NCBI GenBank assembly: GCA_954870475.1
Contig: OX940969.1
Coordinates: forward strand, 20,354,073 to 20,418,072
Direction of reading: 5' to 3'
Source of the DNA: Euphrasia confusa
Taxonomy: Eukaryota; Streptophyta; Magnoliopsida; Lamiales; Orobanchaceae
DNA: 64,000 nucleotides
A program made the translations under genes and the position numbers. The notes under the pieces are model-generated. The model ran no database searches. It was not told the DNA's origin and saw only the letters and a program-made list of their open reading frames with translations. Each line of letters starts with the position of its first letter. Position 1 is the stretch's first letter. This document shows positions 12,774-23,892 of this stretch, one piece after another.

Positions 12774-13020
12774 GCAACAATATCTTTATTTGTATTACTT
12801 ACAAATATTACTAAAACAGAATTAAAATCTTTGATTGAATTAATGAAATAAAATCGTTGCTAATAATTATTGAATAATTGAAAAAAACAATAATACAATC
12901 AATGATTATTATTTTTGTTAAAAAAAATTGTTTATAATTAGATTTTTTTTCATTTTTTTATTTACAAAAATAAATTCAAAAATAATTTATGTATTTTAGT
13001 TCGATTTTTTTTTTATATAT

Positions 13021-13023
13021 ATA

Positions 13024-13091
<68 letters not shown>
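13021..13091. repeat. (TAA)n microsatellite
   Basis: About twenty uninterrupted AAT/TAA units. Confidence 0.98.
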
Positions 13092-13092
<1 letters not shown>

Positions 13093-14379
13093 TGTGATTT
13101 AATTAATTTATGTATTTTAATTATAGGAATTACAAATAATTAAAGTAATAAATTGCAAAAATAATTATTATATCATCATCCAATATGATGTATAAATAAT
13201 ATTATAAATTTATAAAATAAAATTATATCCTTAATTAGAGAAATCAAATAAAAATTTTATTATCTTGATTATAAATTATATTTCAATTATATTATTAATT
13301 ATGAGTATTGAAATCTATTCTTATTTTAAGCAATTAGATAAATTCAAATGTCAACTAAAATTATATATCAATAATATTATTAATTATGAGTATGGTAAAT
13401 TTATTACAATTAAATTAATTCAATGTCGACATAATTAATTTGAAAATAAAATAATAATAATTCAATTTTTTATTAATTTACCATTAGTAATAATATTATC
13501 CTCTATTTATATTACTTTAATTATGAAGCATTAAAAAAATAATTTACCATAAATTAATAAATTCAAAAATAATTTAATATTCAATTAATCTCTTGAAACT
13601 AAATTAATATATTTTGATTTATTTAAATAAGGAATATTCAGAATATCAAATTTATTCCTTATTTATCTCCTTTAATTACGTTTATTCTATTATTATTATT
13701 ATTTATTTATAGTACTAAATTAATTTGTGATTCTTTAATTGTATTCCATTCAATCTTTCTCGTATAATAATTTCATTTTTTTCAACTCTTTACTAATCAT
13801 TTTCAATATATGTGTTGGTTATATTCATCTTTGTCCGATGTTAATCCCTCCGAAAAAGAATTCCGTTCAGTTTTACTAAAGGTATATTATTGAATTTAAT
13901 GTGTATAGACCTAAATACATTTTTTTATTATATATTGTAATAAATATGTGATTTATAATTGTTATTATATTTACGACAAGTTATTAAAATTTGCACAACT
14001 TTTAAAATCCATGAAAAACTGTCCAAGCGATGGTATTACATAATTTGCCCCCACATGCAATCATACAGAATGTCAATTATTGCAATTTTATGTAATTTTA
14101 TTTTTCTGTTATTTTATAATTGTATTTTTTATTATATTAAATACTTAATTAATTAATAATGTAATGCTGATTTTTTGTATTGAATTTGATGAATATATCA
14201 TTTTCTATATCAAATAAATTAATAAATCAGTTATATTTAGATCGAAGATACTTGAAATATAAACAAACATAAATATTATTCATCAATTTGATTTTATTGG
14301 AAAGCAATCATTCAACTTTTATAATTTTCACGATATTTTCAGGAGGAGATTTTCTTCAAATTTGACTGGTCATGCCTAA

Positions 14380-14666
14380 ATGTACGAGAATTCTCTGATT
14401 GGCTCTTCTACAGGGGATTGTACTACTGACGGCGAGAACGATGGGGAAGTAGATATAGAGACCCCGAATGAATATTTAATAATTCAATCGGATAATTATA
14501 TGGAATCGATTGTTCATGCCGCGTACCCATCTTTCCATGATTACATCGAAAATATCAATTTTCTAGAAGGACGAGCGATTCTAGCGCTGATCTTGGATGA
14601 CGTTAATGAAATCAACGATTACATGGTTGCAATGCATAATACGGACGAAAGGATTATATGCATTAC
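14380..14666 (+). pseudogene. Helitron helicase fragment (between motor core and C-terminal motif)
   Basis: The reading frame contains ETPNEYLIIQSDNYMESIVHAAYP, cut here to its key words ETPNEYLI, SIVHAAYP, NFLEGRAIL and DDVNEINDYMVAMH. It parallels the minus-strand helicase at about 25530-25760 (SMVRAIYPDF, EFLQGRAILAPTLEQVNSINDYMVSMH). This is the linker region of the Pif1-family helicase found in plant Helitrons. The N-terminal motor motifs are absent. The frame ends at the start of the TA microsatellite, which replaces the following exon or intron sequence. It is non-functional alone and forms the upstream part of the piece at 14894. Confidence 0.8.
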
Positions 14667-14669
14667 TTA

Positions 14670-14766
<97 letters not shown>
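14667..14766. repeat. (TA)n microsatellite
   Basis: About 50 uninterrupted TA units sit inside the helicase remnant, where the related copy at 20661-20690 has only a short TA/TG run. The expansion is therefore local to this copy. Confidence 0.98.
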
Positions 14767-14767
<1 letters not shown>

Positions 14768-14893
14768 CTTATTTTTCTTTAAGCAACAATTTATATAGTC
14801 ATGTCATGTTTTATTTATTGTATATAATTAACGAATTAATTAAATGTTGTGACATGGTATATAGTTTTTGATACATGAACTGTTTCGTATCAG

Positions 14894-15328
14894 GTTTGGA
14901 TGTCCGTTATGCTATTGCGAAATATGGATGCCTCTGTCAGACTATGCAATGATACTAGGATGATTGTAACACAACTTGGTAATTATATTATCCACGCGAA
15001 AGTATTAGGAGAAAATAATTTTGGGGAAATGGTTTTTAATACTCGAATTACTTTGACGCCCTCAGATACCAAATTCCAGATTGCTTTCCAACTAATACAG
15101 TTATCGATTATAATATCGTATGCCATGACTATTAATAAGAGTCAAGGTCAGTCGTTGACAAATGTTGGAATATTTTTGAAGAAATCAGTATTTACGCACG
15201 ATGAATTGTACGTTGTGTTGTCTAGAGTAACCAACACGACCGGATTGAAGCTTCTGCTTTGTGACCAGCGTTGTCGTCTTACGAATAGAACAAATGTAGT
15301 CTATAAAGAAGTATTCAAGAATTTGTAA
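14894..15328 (+). pseudogene. Helitron Pif1-type helicase, C-terminal fragment
   Basis: The frame begins after a splice-acceptor-like ATCAG and reads VMLLRNMDASVRLCNDTR, then a variable stretch, then SYAMTINKSQGQSL and FTHDELYVVLSRV. These are the C-terminal helicase signatures of plant Helitrons (Pif1 family: TINKSQGQ and LYVALSRV). It ends with a stop shortly before the Helitron 3' hairpin, as in other Helitrons. The usual PF-R-QFP segment before SYAMTINK is altered (FQLIQLSIIISYAMTI). With no Walker motifs in the element the piece is a remnant. Confidence 0.85.
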
Positions 15329-15444
15329 CATGAATGTAATTTTTATTTGTCCATTATCAATATTTACATCTAATATTAAGCAGAAAGATCACTACTCCGA
15401 AGAAAGAGCACTACTTCGAGTAATAAAAAGTTGAATAAAATACA

Positions 15445-15471
15445 CGTGCATCGCACGGGTAGGAGGACTAG
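15445..15471 (+). other. Helitron 3' terminus: hairpin plus CTAG
   Basis: Stem CGTGC/GCACG with loop ATC (15445-15457), then CTAG at 15468-15471 and a T at the insertion site. The same end recurs at 21404-21430 and, inverted, at 24563-24590. Confidence 0.9.
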
Positions 15472-15940
15472 TATCTATAATTTTTTTTAATATCAACTTA
15501 TTATTATCAAATTTCTATTTTATAATTTTAAAATCATTATATCTTTATCCTTATAATATATAATTCAGCTAACTATTTGTCCTAAGTGGCATATGTTTTA
15601 TTCGTTATATTTTGTTGTGTTCACATTTATTAATAAATAAACAATATTCGTTAGATTAAATTTGTGTTCACACTATTAATTAATTTGCGTAATTATTTTT
15701 AATTAACTAGCGTAATAATTTATTTCTTTATATAATATAATTTACATTTAAATTCTTAATTATAGTAAATATTTACTTCAAATAATCAAAATATCACATT
15801 TATTCTTTATTTATTTTATTTTAAATTAATTAGCATAATTAAAGGATTAGGGGAGAGAATGTATTTTTTTATTAATATATTTATTAGATTAATTAATTTA
15901 TTTATATTATATAAACAATAATATCGGAATTTAAGTAAAT

Positions 15941-16092
15941 CTACTCCTTATTTTATTTTAAGCAACTAAATAAATTTGATATTATCTACTATTTATATTA
16001 CTATAATCATATCTATCTACTCCTTATTTAAAGCAACTAAATAAATTTGATATTATCTACTATTTATATTACTATAATCATATCTATATAAA
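15941..16092. repeat. 76-bp tandem duplication, two copies
   Basis: CTACTCCTTATT followed by AAGCAACTAAATAAATTTGA and CTACTATTTATATTACTATA occurs at 15941 and 16017. Confidence 0.9.
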
Positions 16093-17598
16093 TTACGTCA
16101 TCTTCACTCACTCCTTTACCTCTCACTATTTTATTTTTTTTATTTGGTAATGCTCACATTTTTTTCCAGATCTCTATGTAAGTATTGCTGTTTTTTTTTT
16201 GTTTTTTTCAGCCTTCTGTGTAAGCATACATTTAAATTTAAATTTATTGTTTGATAATTAGTGTTTTTATTTTTTTTAGTTTTCAAGTAAGTATCTTTTA
16301 CTAATTTGAATTTTAATTTTAATATTATTGAATTTTAATTTTAATATTATTTTAATTATTAATATTTTTATTTTTTGCAGCAGTACTAATTTGAATTTTA
16401 GTTTTAATATTATTGTTTGTTGATTATAATTATATTGTAAATATAAAAATTATTTGATAATGATTTTTGTATTTTTTTTCAGGCTTTTTGAATTTTTTAC
16501 TTTTTAATGATTTTTTTTTTTTTAGACCTTTTGTATTTTTTACTTTTTTTTGTTTTTTTTAGGTTTATTTATAAGTAAATACTTTGCAAATCGAACAAGT
16601 AGAACTCCATTAAGAAATCGAAACATTGAATTGGAAAAGTTTTAAATGGAACCAAGCTTCAACATTTTGATAATGTTTTTTAATAAGTTTAGAGTGTTTT
16701 GCATTAATAATTTATTTACCTTTTATTTTATTATGTAATTTACTGTAATTTATAATATTTTATTTAACTCACAATTATTATTTTAATAAAATTTATAATA
16801 TTTATATTTAATTTTATTCTAATTTTATTTTTGTTGTAACTTACCCTATTTGTATTTAATTCTTATAATATATAATTCAGCTAACATTTGTCTTATAATA
16901 TTTATGTTAACTAAATATTAATATACATTACCACAAAAATCCAAATAAAATTATCTTTTAAGAATTACAGTAAAAACCTCTATAAATTAATAGTTTGAAA
17001 TCGTGAAATTTTTTTAATTTAAAGAAGTTATTAATTTTTATTTTTTTCATGTTAATTTTATTTATTATATAATTTACTCAATTTACTGTAATTTTAGAGT
17101 AGTTTATTTTCTTTTTATTTATGATATATTTTATCTATTTACTTTAATTTATAAAATTTATGCAATTTACAATAATTTTATTTAATTTTATTTTAATTTT
17201 GTTTATGTTTTAACTTACGCAACAATATCTTTATTTGTATTACTTACAAATATCACTAAAATAAATTAAAATCATTGATTAAGTTAATGAAATAAAATCG
17301 TATTTAATAATTATTGAATAATTCAAAAAACAATAATAAAATCGATGATTATTATTAGGGGTAATCACGAATGAGGGCACTTCTAAGATGATTATTATTT
17401 ATAGTACCCAATTTTTTCTCTTAGTATTATATAGGGCACTCTGCCCATTTTATCCTTTTTCATTAAAAAATTAAGAAATTAATTGATATATAAAATTACG
17501 CAAAAATCTAAACTACTATCTTACATTTAAATAGTTCCTCATTCGACTACACACATCTATTAAAGTTTCGTCAAAGACATTCGAAAATCTTTCGGGCT

Positions 17599-17850
17599 CA
17601 TTGATATAAAATCAATACTTAGAATTCTATCATAGATATAAAATCACTTGAATTCAGAAATTTGTCATAGATAATTTTTTTCATTGATATAAAATCAACA
17701 CTAGAATTCTATCATAGATATAAAATCACTTGAATTCAGAAATTTGTCATAGATAATTTTTTTCATTGATATAAAATCAACACTAGAATTCTATCATAGA
17801 TATAAAATCACTTGAATTCAAAAATTTGTCATAGATAATTTATATAATAA
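17599..17850. repeat. 82-bp minisatellite, three copies, with decayed flanks
   Basis: Units start at about 17599, 17682 and 17764 with CATTGATATAAAATCAA. Each contains the palindromic words TCTATCATAGATA and TTTGTCATAGATAA. Single TATCATAGATAT words continue to about 17960. Confidence 0.9.
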
Positions 17851-19194
17851 TATTGATATATCTATCATAGATATAAAAGAAAAAATTGAAATCTATCATA
17901 GATATCAAAGAATTCATAAAATAACATATGTAAACCATAAATCTATTATAGATATTTACAAACTAAACTAGAAAAAACACGTCATCCTGTAATTATATTT
18001 ATATATAATTATAAATATATATGTACTAATGTTTGCGCAAATTAGGTAATGCAAATATATTTTGTTTGCGCAATATATTTTGATATTAACATATAATGTA
18101 ATCTCATATTTGCGCAAATATATTTAGCGCAAATATATTTATATATATTAGTAGCGCGTTTAATATTAGTGAATATTAAAATAAATTAATATATGTTACC
18201 GTAATATTATTGTAGGGATATTTATGACTTTATAAATTTTAAAAAATGCCCCTACTTAGTATTTAAACAATACACATACCCTAATAAATGAACAATTAAA
18301 AAATATACAACCCCTATAAATGAAGTGAAAAATTATGGGTGTTGAAAATAATATTAAAAACCAATCTGCCCCATACCTTAATATTACCTTATTATTTTTG
18401 TACAAAATAATTGTTTATGAAAATTATTATTAAAAGTGGCGCCCTTTCGGTGAATATACACGGTGAATAATCACGGTGAATCACAAATAAATATTAAGTG
18501 AATAAAAAGATTCACACGTGCATATCCACTTTGTTGCATACATGTTCAATTTTTTTTTTTCGGGATTTTAATTTTTTTAATCCTTTTAATAATTAATTTT
18601 TTTGCATGTCTTTTTGTATTTTTTACTTTTTTTTTATTTATAAGTAAAAGACTCAACAAACCATCACAACTCCATGAAGTCGAAATATTGGATTCAAAAA
18701 GTTTTAAATGGAATCAAACTTTTCATAAGTTTAGAATATTTTGCGTTAATAATTTATTTATTTTTTATTTTATGATTTTTATGATGTAATTTACGTAATT
18801 TAGTGTAATTTATAATATTTTATTTAACTTACAATTATTATTTTAATAAATTTATAATATTTCTATTTAATTTTATTCGAATTTTATTTATATTGTAACT
18901 TATAATATATAATATATGTTGTAATTTGATTTATTTGTGTTTACACTTATTAAAAAATAATAATAGTTGGATAAAGAATTTTGTTCACACCTACTGCTAA
19001 TATTTATTAATATTTAATTTTAATCAATTTATTATTTAAATATTAAATAGTAATTAATAATAATATTTATATATTTGATTTTATATAATTTACATTTATT
19101 AAATTCAAATTAATTTGAAAAATTCAAATTATTAAATAAATAAAAAATTTAATATATTCTATTAATATATTCACTTTATTCCTTATTTATCTCC

Positions 19195-19400
19195 AGTTAT
19201 TTATTTATTTATTTTACTATATAAATTTTAATAAATAATAGTATTAATATTAATTTGTATTAATCAACTTTTTATTTAACATTACAACTCTTTATTTAAC
19301 ATTACAATCCTTATGGCTGTATTGCTATTATTTATTTATTTACCTTACCATATAAATTTTAATAAATAATAGTATTTATATTAATTTGTATTAATCAAAG
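19195..19400. repeat. Direct repeat of about 72 bp, spaced
   Basis: ATATAAATTTTAATAAATAA with TAATTTGTATTAATCAA lies at about 19210-19270 and again at about 19340-19400. A small TTTATTTAACATTACAA duplication sits between the copies. Confidence 0.8.
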
Positions 19401-20229
19401 CAGTACAAATGTTATTATTAGAAAACACTTTAAAAGATCTTATTTGATTTTTTATATAATTATAAATACAAATAAATTATTAAAACAGTGTTATTAAGAA
19501 ATATAGTTGAAATAAAAAAATTAAAAATATTCATTAATAATTTAATATTAATATAAAAATTAATACAGATTATATATTTTAAAAGATCAATCAAAAGAGA
19601 TAATTATGATTGAAAAAAACTTCAAGTTTTATTTTATTTTATTTTTTGTATCATTATAAAAATTAATAAAACAAATTAAGAAATGAGATAGATAAAATAA
19701 AAACAAATTTATTGAAAAATCTAATTTTATTAATTATACAATTCCACTTTAATAATTTACAATATTATATGTTTCAAGATATTATGAAAAGTTTGCAATT
19801 ATTTAAAAAAAACTTTTAAATTATTTTTTAATTTTATTTTCTTTATATACAACGATTCATTTTTAATAATTCGCATGAATTTTATATTTAAAATGAAAAA
19901 TAAATATTGATTTTTTGTATTGAATTTTGATGAATATATCATTTTTTGATTTTCTATACAAATAAATTAATAAATCAATTATATTTAGATGATACTTGAA
20001 ATACAAACAAACATAATTATTCACCAATTTAATTTTATTAGAAATCAATCATACAACTTTTATAATTTTCACGGTAATATATTTTCAGGAGGAGATTTTC
20101 TTCAAATTTGATTCCTAAATGTACGAGGTATGACGCCACTATTAATTCGTCTAATATATGAATAAATTGCAAAGTTTTGCGCTTGACCAAGAACATGATG
20201 TTGCAAAATATCCGCGAAGAAAATGATGG

Positions 20230-20567
20230 TCGTAGGTTGCGTGAGTTCTCTGATTGACTACTTAACGGCGAGAATGACGGGGAAGTAGATATAGAGATCT
20301 CAAATGAATATTTGATAATTCAATCGGATAATTATATTGAATCGATTGTTCATGCCGCGTACCCATATTTCCATGATTACATCGAGAATATCAATTTTTT
20401 AAAAGGACGAGCGATTCTAACGCCGACCCTGGATGACGTTAATGAAATCAACGATTTCATGGTTGCAATGTATAATACGAACGAAAGGATTTACCTGAGT
20501 TCGATAGTATTTTACTTATCGAACGAGGAGATAATATGTTTGATTAAATGCATTCAGTTGAGTTTTT
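20230..20567 (+). pseudogene. Helitron helicase linker fragment (copy of 14380-14666)
   Basis: The frame has NEYLIIQSDNYIES, SIVHAAYPYFHDY, NFLKGRAIL and DDVNEINDFMVAMYN, nearly the same as 14460-14650, and runs further (ERIYLSS). The longer right end shows what the TA microsatellite replaced in copy 2. The segment GREFSD/NGENDGEV upstream is frameshifted relative to copy 2. It lacks the motor motifs and is a remnant. Confidence 0.8.
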
Positions 20568-20799
20568 AAATAACAACAAGTGTTCCAAACTACAAAACCA
20601 TGAAGTTGAAGGTTGGTATTATTATAATTTTTTTTACTAAAATCTAATTCTATTAATTAATATAGTAATATATATATATGTGTGTGTGTAGACTTATTTT
20701 TCTTTAGTAACAATTTATATAGTCATGTCACATATTCTATTTATTGTATATAATTAAAAAATTAATTAAATGTTGTGAATGATATATAGTTTTTGATAC

Positions 20800-21275
20800 T
20801 GGGAGTGCCCGTTATTCTATTGAGGAATATGGATGCTCTGTCGCACTATACAATGGTAATAGGATGGTTGTAACACTACTTGGTAATTATATTATTCACG
20901 CAAAAGTATTAGGAGGAAATAATTATGTGGAAATGGTTTTAATACTCTAATTGCTCTGACTCCCTTAGATACCAAATTACAGTTTTAATATTCTAATTGC
21001 TCTGACACCCTCGGATACCAAATTCCAGTTTGCTTTCCAACGAAGACAATTTCCGATTATGATATTGTATGTCATGACTATTAATTAAGAGTCAAGGTGA
21101 GTTGTTGACAAATGTTTGAATATTTTTGAAGAAACCAGTATTTACGCACGATCAATTGTACGTTGCATTGTCTAGAGTAATCGACAAGATCGGGTTGAAA
21201 CTTCTGCTTTGTGACTAGCTGTGACGAATAGAACAAATGTAATCTATAAAGAAGTAATCCAGAATTTTTAATATA
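20800..21275 (+). pseudogene. Helitron helicase C-terminal fragment, frameshifted
   Basis: This copy of 14894-15328 can be followed at base level (GAGGAATATGGATGC; GAGTCAAGGTGAGTTGTTGAC; GAAACCAGTATTTACGCACG), but the frame is broken by indels and by a stop just before the GTCAAGGT helicase motif. A 46-bp tandem duplication lies inside it at 20937-21028 (TTTTAATA-TCTAATTGCTCTGAC twice). It is more decayed than the copy at 14894. Confidence 0.8.
20937..21028. repeat. 46-bp tandem duplication inside the helicase remnant
   Basis: Two consecutive copies of TTTTAATA(C/T)TCTAATTGC with the following TCTGACNCCCTNGGATACC. Confidence 0.85.
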
Positions 21276-21430
21276 AATGTAATTTTCTTTATTATACTAT
21301 TTCAATTAGATTATTCATTTAATATTTAATTGTCCATTATCAATGTCTACGTCTAATATTAAGCAGAGCACTATTCCGAGTAATAAAAAGTTAATTAAAT
21401 ACACGTGCATCGCACGGGTAGGAGGACTAG

Positions 21431-22114
21431 TTTTTATAATTGACAAAGATTATATGCTTCGAAATATCAATTAAAACATTGTAAATTTAAATACTAATTA
21501 TCTTACATAATAGATTCATTGAGTTAAATAATATAGTTCATTTATTTTATTTAACTGTTTATAACTATGACTCATCTAAATATACATCTCATAAGGATTT
21601 AATTATTTGTTATGATTTTATTTCAGGTATTTAACTATGAATAATATTTATTTTTCATTTTTTTAATGTCGGAGTGTCAATCCTATTGTTACAAAATATT
21701 GATCATATTGCCGATTTATGTAATGGTACTCGATTGGTAATAATAAAATTTGAAACTTACGTTATCGAGCCAAATGTATTCGCAAGCGAAAACAAACATG
21801 TCATTATTTACATTCCAAAGTTACCACTTATTCCATCTTATTCAAAATTGTCATTTCGCTTTCAACGTAGACAATTTCCTGTTATGATATCGCAATAGTC
21901 AATGGCATTTTTTTATTAAAAGTGGGGATTCTGTTGAAATTAATGAAATTTATACACGAGCTGTTGTATGTTGCCGTTTGAAGAGTCGGCAGTTTCAAGA
22001 GTCGGTAACTAGAAATTTAACATTAAGAATTTTTTTGTTAAAATTTATTATTAGAAATTTAAATAACAGGACATGCTCCAAGAAATATTCCGGTCACGGG
22101 CCGAAGAATTCTAG
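21431..22114 (+). mobile_element. Third plus-strand Helitron 3' tail
   Basis: A diverged helicase C-terminal fragment (about 21668-21897: VSILLLQNIDHIADLCNGTR, then PLIPSYSKLSFRFQRRQFP) is followed by loss of frame and then by CACGGGCCGAAGAATTCTAG, ending in CTAG (22111-22114) before a T. The end resembles the inverted one at 46141 (GGGCCGAATCAACTAG on the minus strand), so this belongs to a different Helitron subfamily from copies 2 and 3. The 5' part is missing. Confidence 0.65.
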
Positions 22115-22362
22115 TTTATTAATAAATTTGAAAAAAAAAATCTTAAAAAATTCATAAATTTATTAAAACTTATATACAATCAATATCAAATTTTTTTTTA
22201 AAATATTTTAAAAATATAAAATTTAAAACTTGTCGTCCCATTAATCCAAAACCCAAAATGGCCCACGGTTTAATTCGGATAGAACAAAATTCTAGGCTCA
22301 CGAGGAATCGGGTCGACCCGAAAATAGAGTCGGCCCATTCTCTGAGACATAATTAGTGTTCT

Positions 22363-22560
22363 AGATTTACTTTCTACCCTAATCCTCTTTGAATCTGCTC
22401 TTTTCAAATTATCAGACGGTAATTAAGCAGCTTTTGTATTTCTATTATTGTTTTCTAGATCTACTTTCTACCCTAATCATCTTTGAATCTGCTCTTTGCA
22501 TTCACAGCAAATTTATCAAACGAAGGTATTTAAGCAGCTTTTGTATTTCTATTATTGTTA
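22363..22560 (+). repeat. Tandem duplication, about 95 bp, leader-like
   Basis: CTACTTTCTACCCTAATC and TTTGAATCTGCTCTT, then TTAAGCAGCTTTTGTATTTC, occur twice (from about 22368 and 22459). The second copy has extra bases in the middle (GCATTCACAG). The pyrimidine-rich composition would fit a plant 5' leader upstream of the kelch pseudogene. Confidence 0.8.
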
Positions 22561-22779
22561 TCTCCAAGAACTTTTGTTGTTGTTGTTGTTGTGTAAAAAG
22601 ATTGTTATCAGTTTATTTGAGAATTACGCTGCTCCAAGACCTCAGTTTTGAAGTTGTTTCGAGGTCCCCGAGATCTGAATGATCTTAAGCTGTTTCTTTT
22701 TTTCAAAATTAATAGATTTATAATCACAGCTTATTTGAGAACTGCTCTGCTCCAAGATCTGACCTTTGAAATTAATTGG

Positions 22780-22968
22780 TTTTAATTGAGATTTAGTTAT
22801 CAATTTTTTTTTTGTTTTTTTCCTTTGAATGACATGTGCCTTTGCTTCAATCTCATGATTTACGGCCTCTTCATCCCACAGTACAGTCTCATTGCTAATG
22901 GCCAAATCTATGATTTCCTTTGCCTTTCCTTCTCTGCGCGCCTGCTCCAACGCGTCTGCAAGAATCAA
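22780..22968 (-). pseudogene. Possible exon fragment of an unidentified protein, antisense
   Basis: On the minus strand the first ~50 residues read as a plausible folded protein: MILADALEQARREGKAKEII, then DLAISNETVLWDEEAVNHEI and KAHVIQ. It is rich in charged residues and has no low-complexity bias, unlike the opposite strand, whose reading (LMAKSMISFAF) looks like a shadow. I do not recognise the family. It lies head to head with the kelch piece that starts about 22985, so the two would be unrelated fragments brought together. Downstream of about 22800 the minus-strand frame becomes K-rich and is probably not coding. Confidence 0.35.
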
Positions 22969-22984
22969 ACGCTTTTATGTTGTA

Positions 22985-23892
22985 TATGACGTGAAGAATT
23001 CTGAGGACCCTTGTAGCTACACTTGTATTGTTTTGAATAAAGAAGATGCCGAAACAACTAGCTTGACTATCTCACCACATCCCAACACAGTAAATCCTCA
23101 TCCGGTTTTATCAAGGTTTACCTCTGTGGCTGTGGGATCCAACATCTATATGATTGGTGGTGTTTGCCATCTTGGTTTATGCCCGGATGGAGTCTTTAGT
23201 TCCTTACATCGACATGCCAATGTCCGGGTTTTCAATGCCCTCCGACCTGAAGACGGCTGGAAAGAGGTTGCCCCTATGCACCTGCCACGGATGAAGACGG
23301 TGAATACTTTGATCCAGACACTAACCAGTGGCACCGCTTCTCTGCTCCAGGCTGCCGGACTATTTTTCCTCTCATCCAAACTCAATATGTTGATCCTAAG
23401 GGTGAAAAGAGCATTATCATACATACAGATTGCTCTGAAAAAATCTTTTCCTACCCTTTGGATACACGGAGATGGGAAATTCTTAGTCACGAATTTGGTA
23501 ATTCTCATAGGCCAGCTGCAATTCTTGATCATATTATCTATGCGGTCCTTGAAGTTGATGATGATTATGAAAAGGTACGGCTGCACGGTTATGATATGAT
23601 TCAAAAGCGATGGTTTCCTATAAAGGTACCGGGACATGATGCTGGGCGTGAGATTTGTTATTCGACTGCATGGGTAATTGCTTCGGGTAGTGACAGGTGG
23701 TTCCATAAATCCTTGGATGAAAGAAAGAAATATATAAAGAGGATTGAATGCTGGGAACTTGGAATAAACAAGATTTATAGTGACATTACTACTGGATCTG
23801 GAGTGATGCTCGACCTAACGGCCTCTATAGTCTCGAAGACTTATTTCCCCGTGGAACATTTAGGCGTCCTTGAATCAATTATCACTCTCTAG
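22985..23892 (+). pseudogene. Kelch-repeat protein gene (F-box/kelch type), broken
   Basis: The sequence reads VVYDVKNSEDPCSYTCIVLN, SVAVGSNIYMIGGVCHLG, HANVRVFNALRPEDGWKEVAPMHLPR. After a frame change near 23285 it continues GEYFDPDTNQWHRFSAP, PLDTRRWEILSHEF, AAILDHIIYAVLEVDD, VRLHGYDMIQKRWFPIKVPG. These are kelch blades (G-IY-IGG; W-PM--R; FDP-T--W) as in plant F-box/kelch proteins, which bind substrates for SCF ubiquitin ligases. The F-box itself is not visible. The frame shift and loss of part of a blade at about 23280-23310 make it a pseudogene. The second frame ends at 23892; a donor-like AGGTGAGTG follows at once. Confidence 0.75.

Larger units (their letters stand above)
11264..15471 (+). 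mobile_element. Helitron copy 2, non-autonomous, both ends visible
   Basis: The 5' end is TCCTTATAATATATAAT after an A. The 3' end is CTAG (15468-15471) followed by T, preceded by the hairpin CGTGC-ATC-GCACG (15445-15457). These match plant Helitron rules. Inside are T-rich splice-like units (11700-12350), several tandem duplications, a TAA microsatellite, and a broken C-terminal piece of the Helitron helicase in two parts (14380-14660 and 14894-15328). No Rep domain or Walker motif is present, so it cannot be autonomous. Confidence 0.75.
15548..21430 (+). mobile_element. Helitron copy 3, non-autonomous, both ends visible
   Basis: It starts TCCTTATAATATATAATTC after an A (15547) and ends CTAG (21427-21430) before a T, with the same 3' hairpin as copy 2. 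A second, weaker 5'-end-like TCTTATAATATATAATTCAG begins at 16861, so this may be two nested copies. Contents: tandem duplication at 15941, T-rich splice-like unit near 16130-16580, minisatellite at 17599, TTTGCGCAAA palindromes at 18025-18130, and a badly broken helicase C-terminus (20230-21275). Confidence 0.65.

Noticed and set aside
14380..15328. Functional Helitron helicase in copy 2
   Set aside because: Only the linker and C-terminal motifs are present; Walker A and B and the Rep domain are missing.
16861..16880. A fourth Helitron 5' end
   Set aside because: It matches the family start but is preceded by T rather than A and has TCTT in place of TCCTT; noted only as a possible nested copy.
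17599..17850. CRISPR-like repeat array
   Set aside because: Units are contiguous with no unique spacers and the sequence is plant nuclear DNA; it is a minisatellite.
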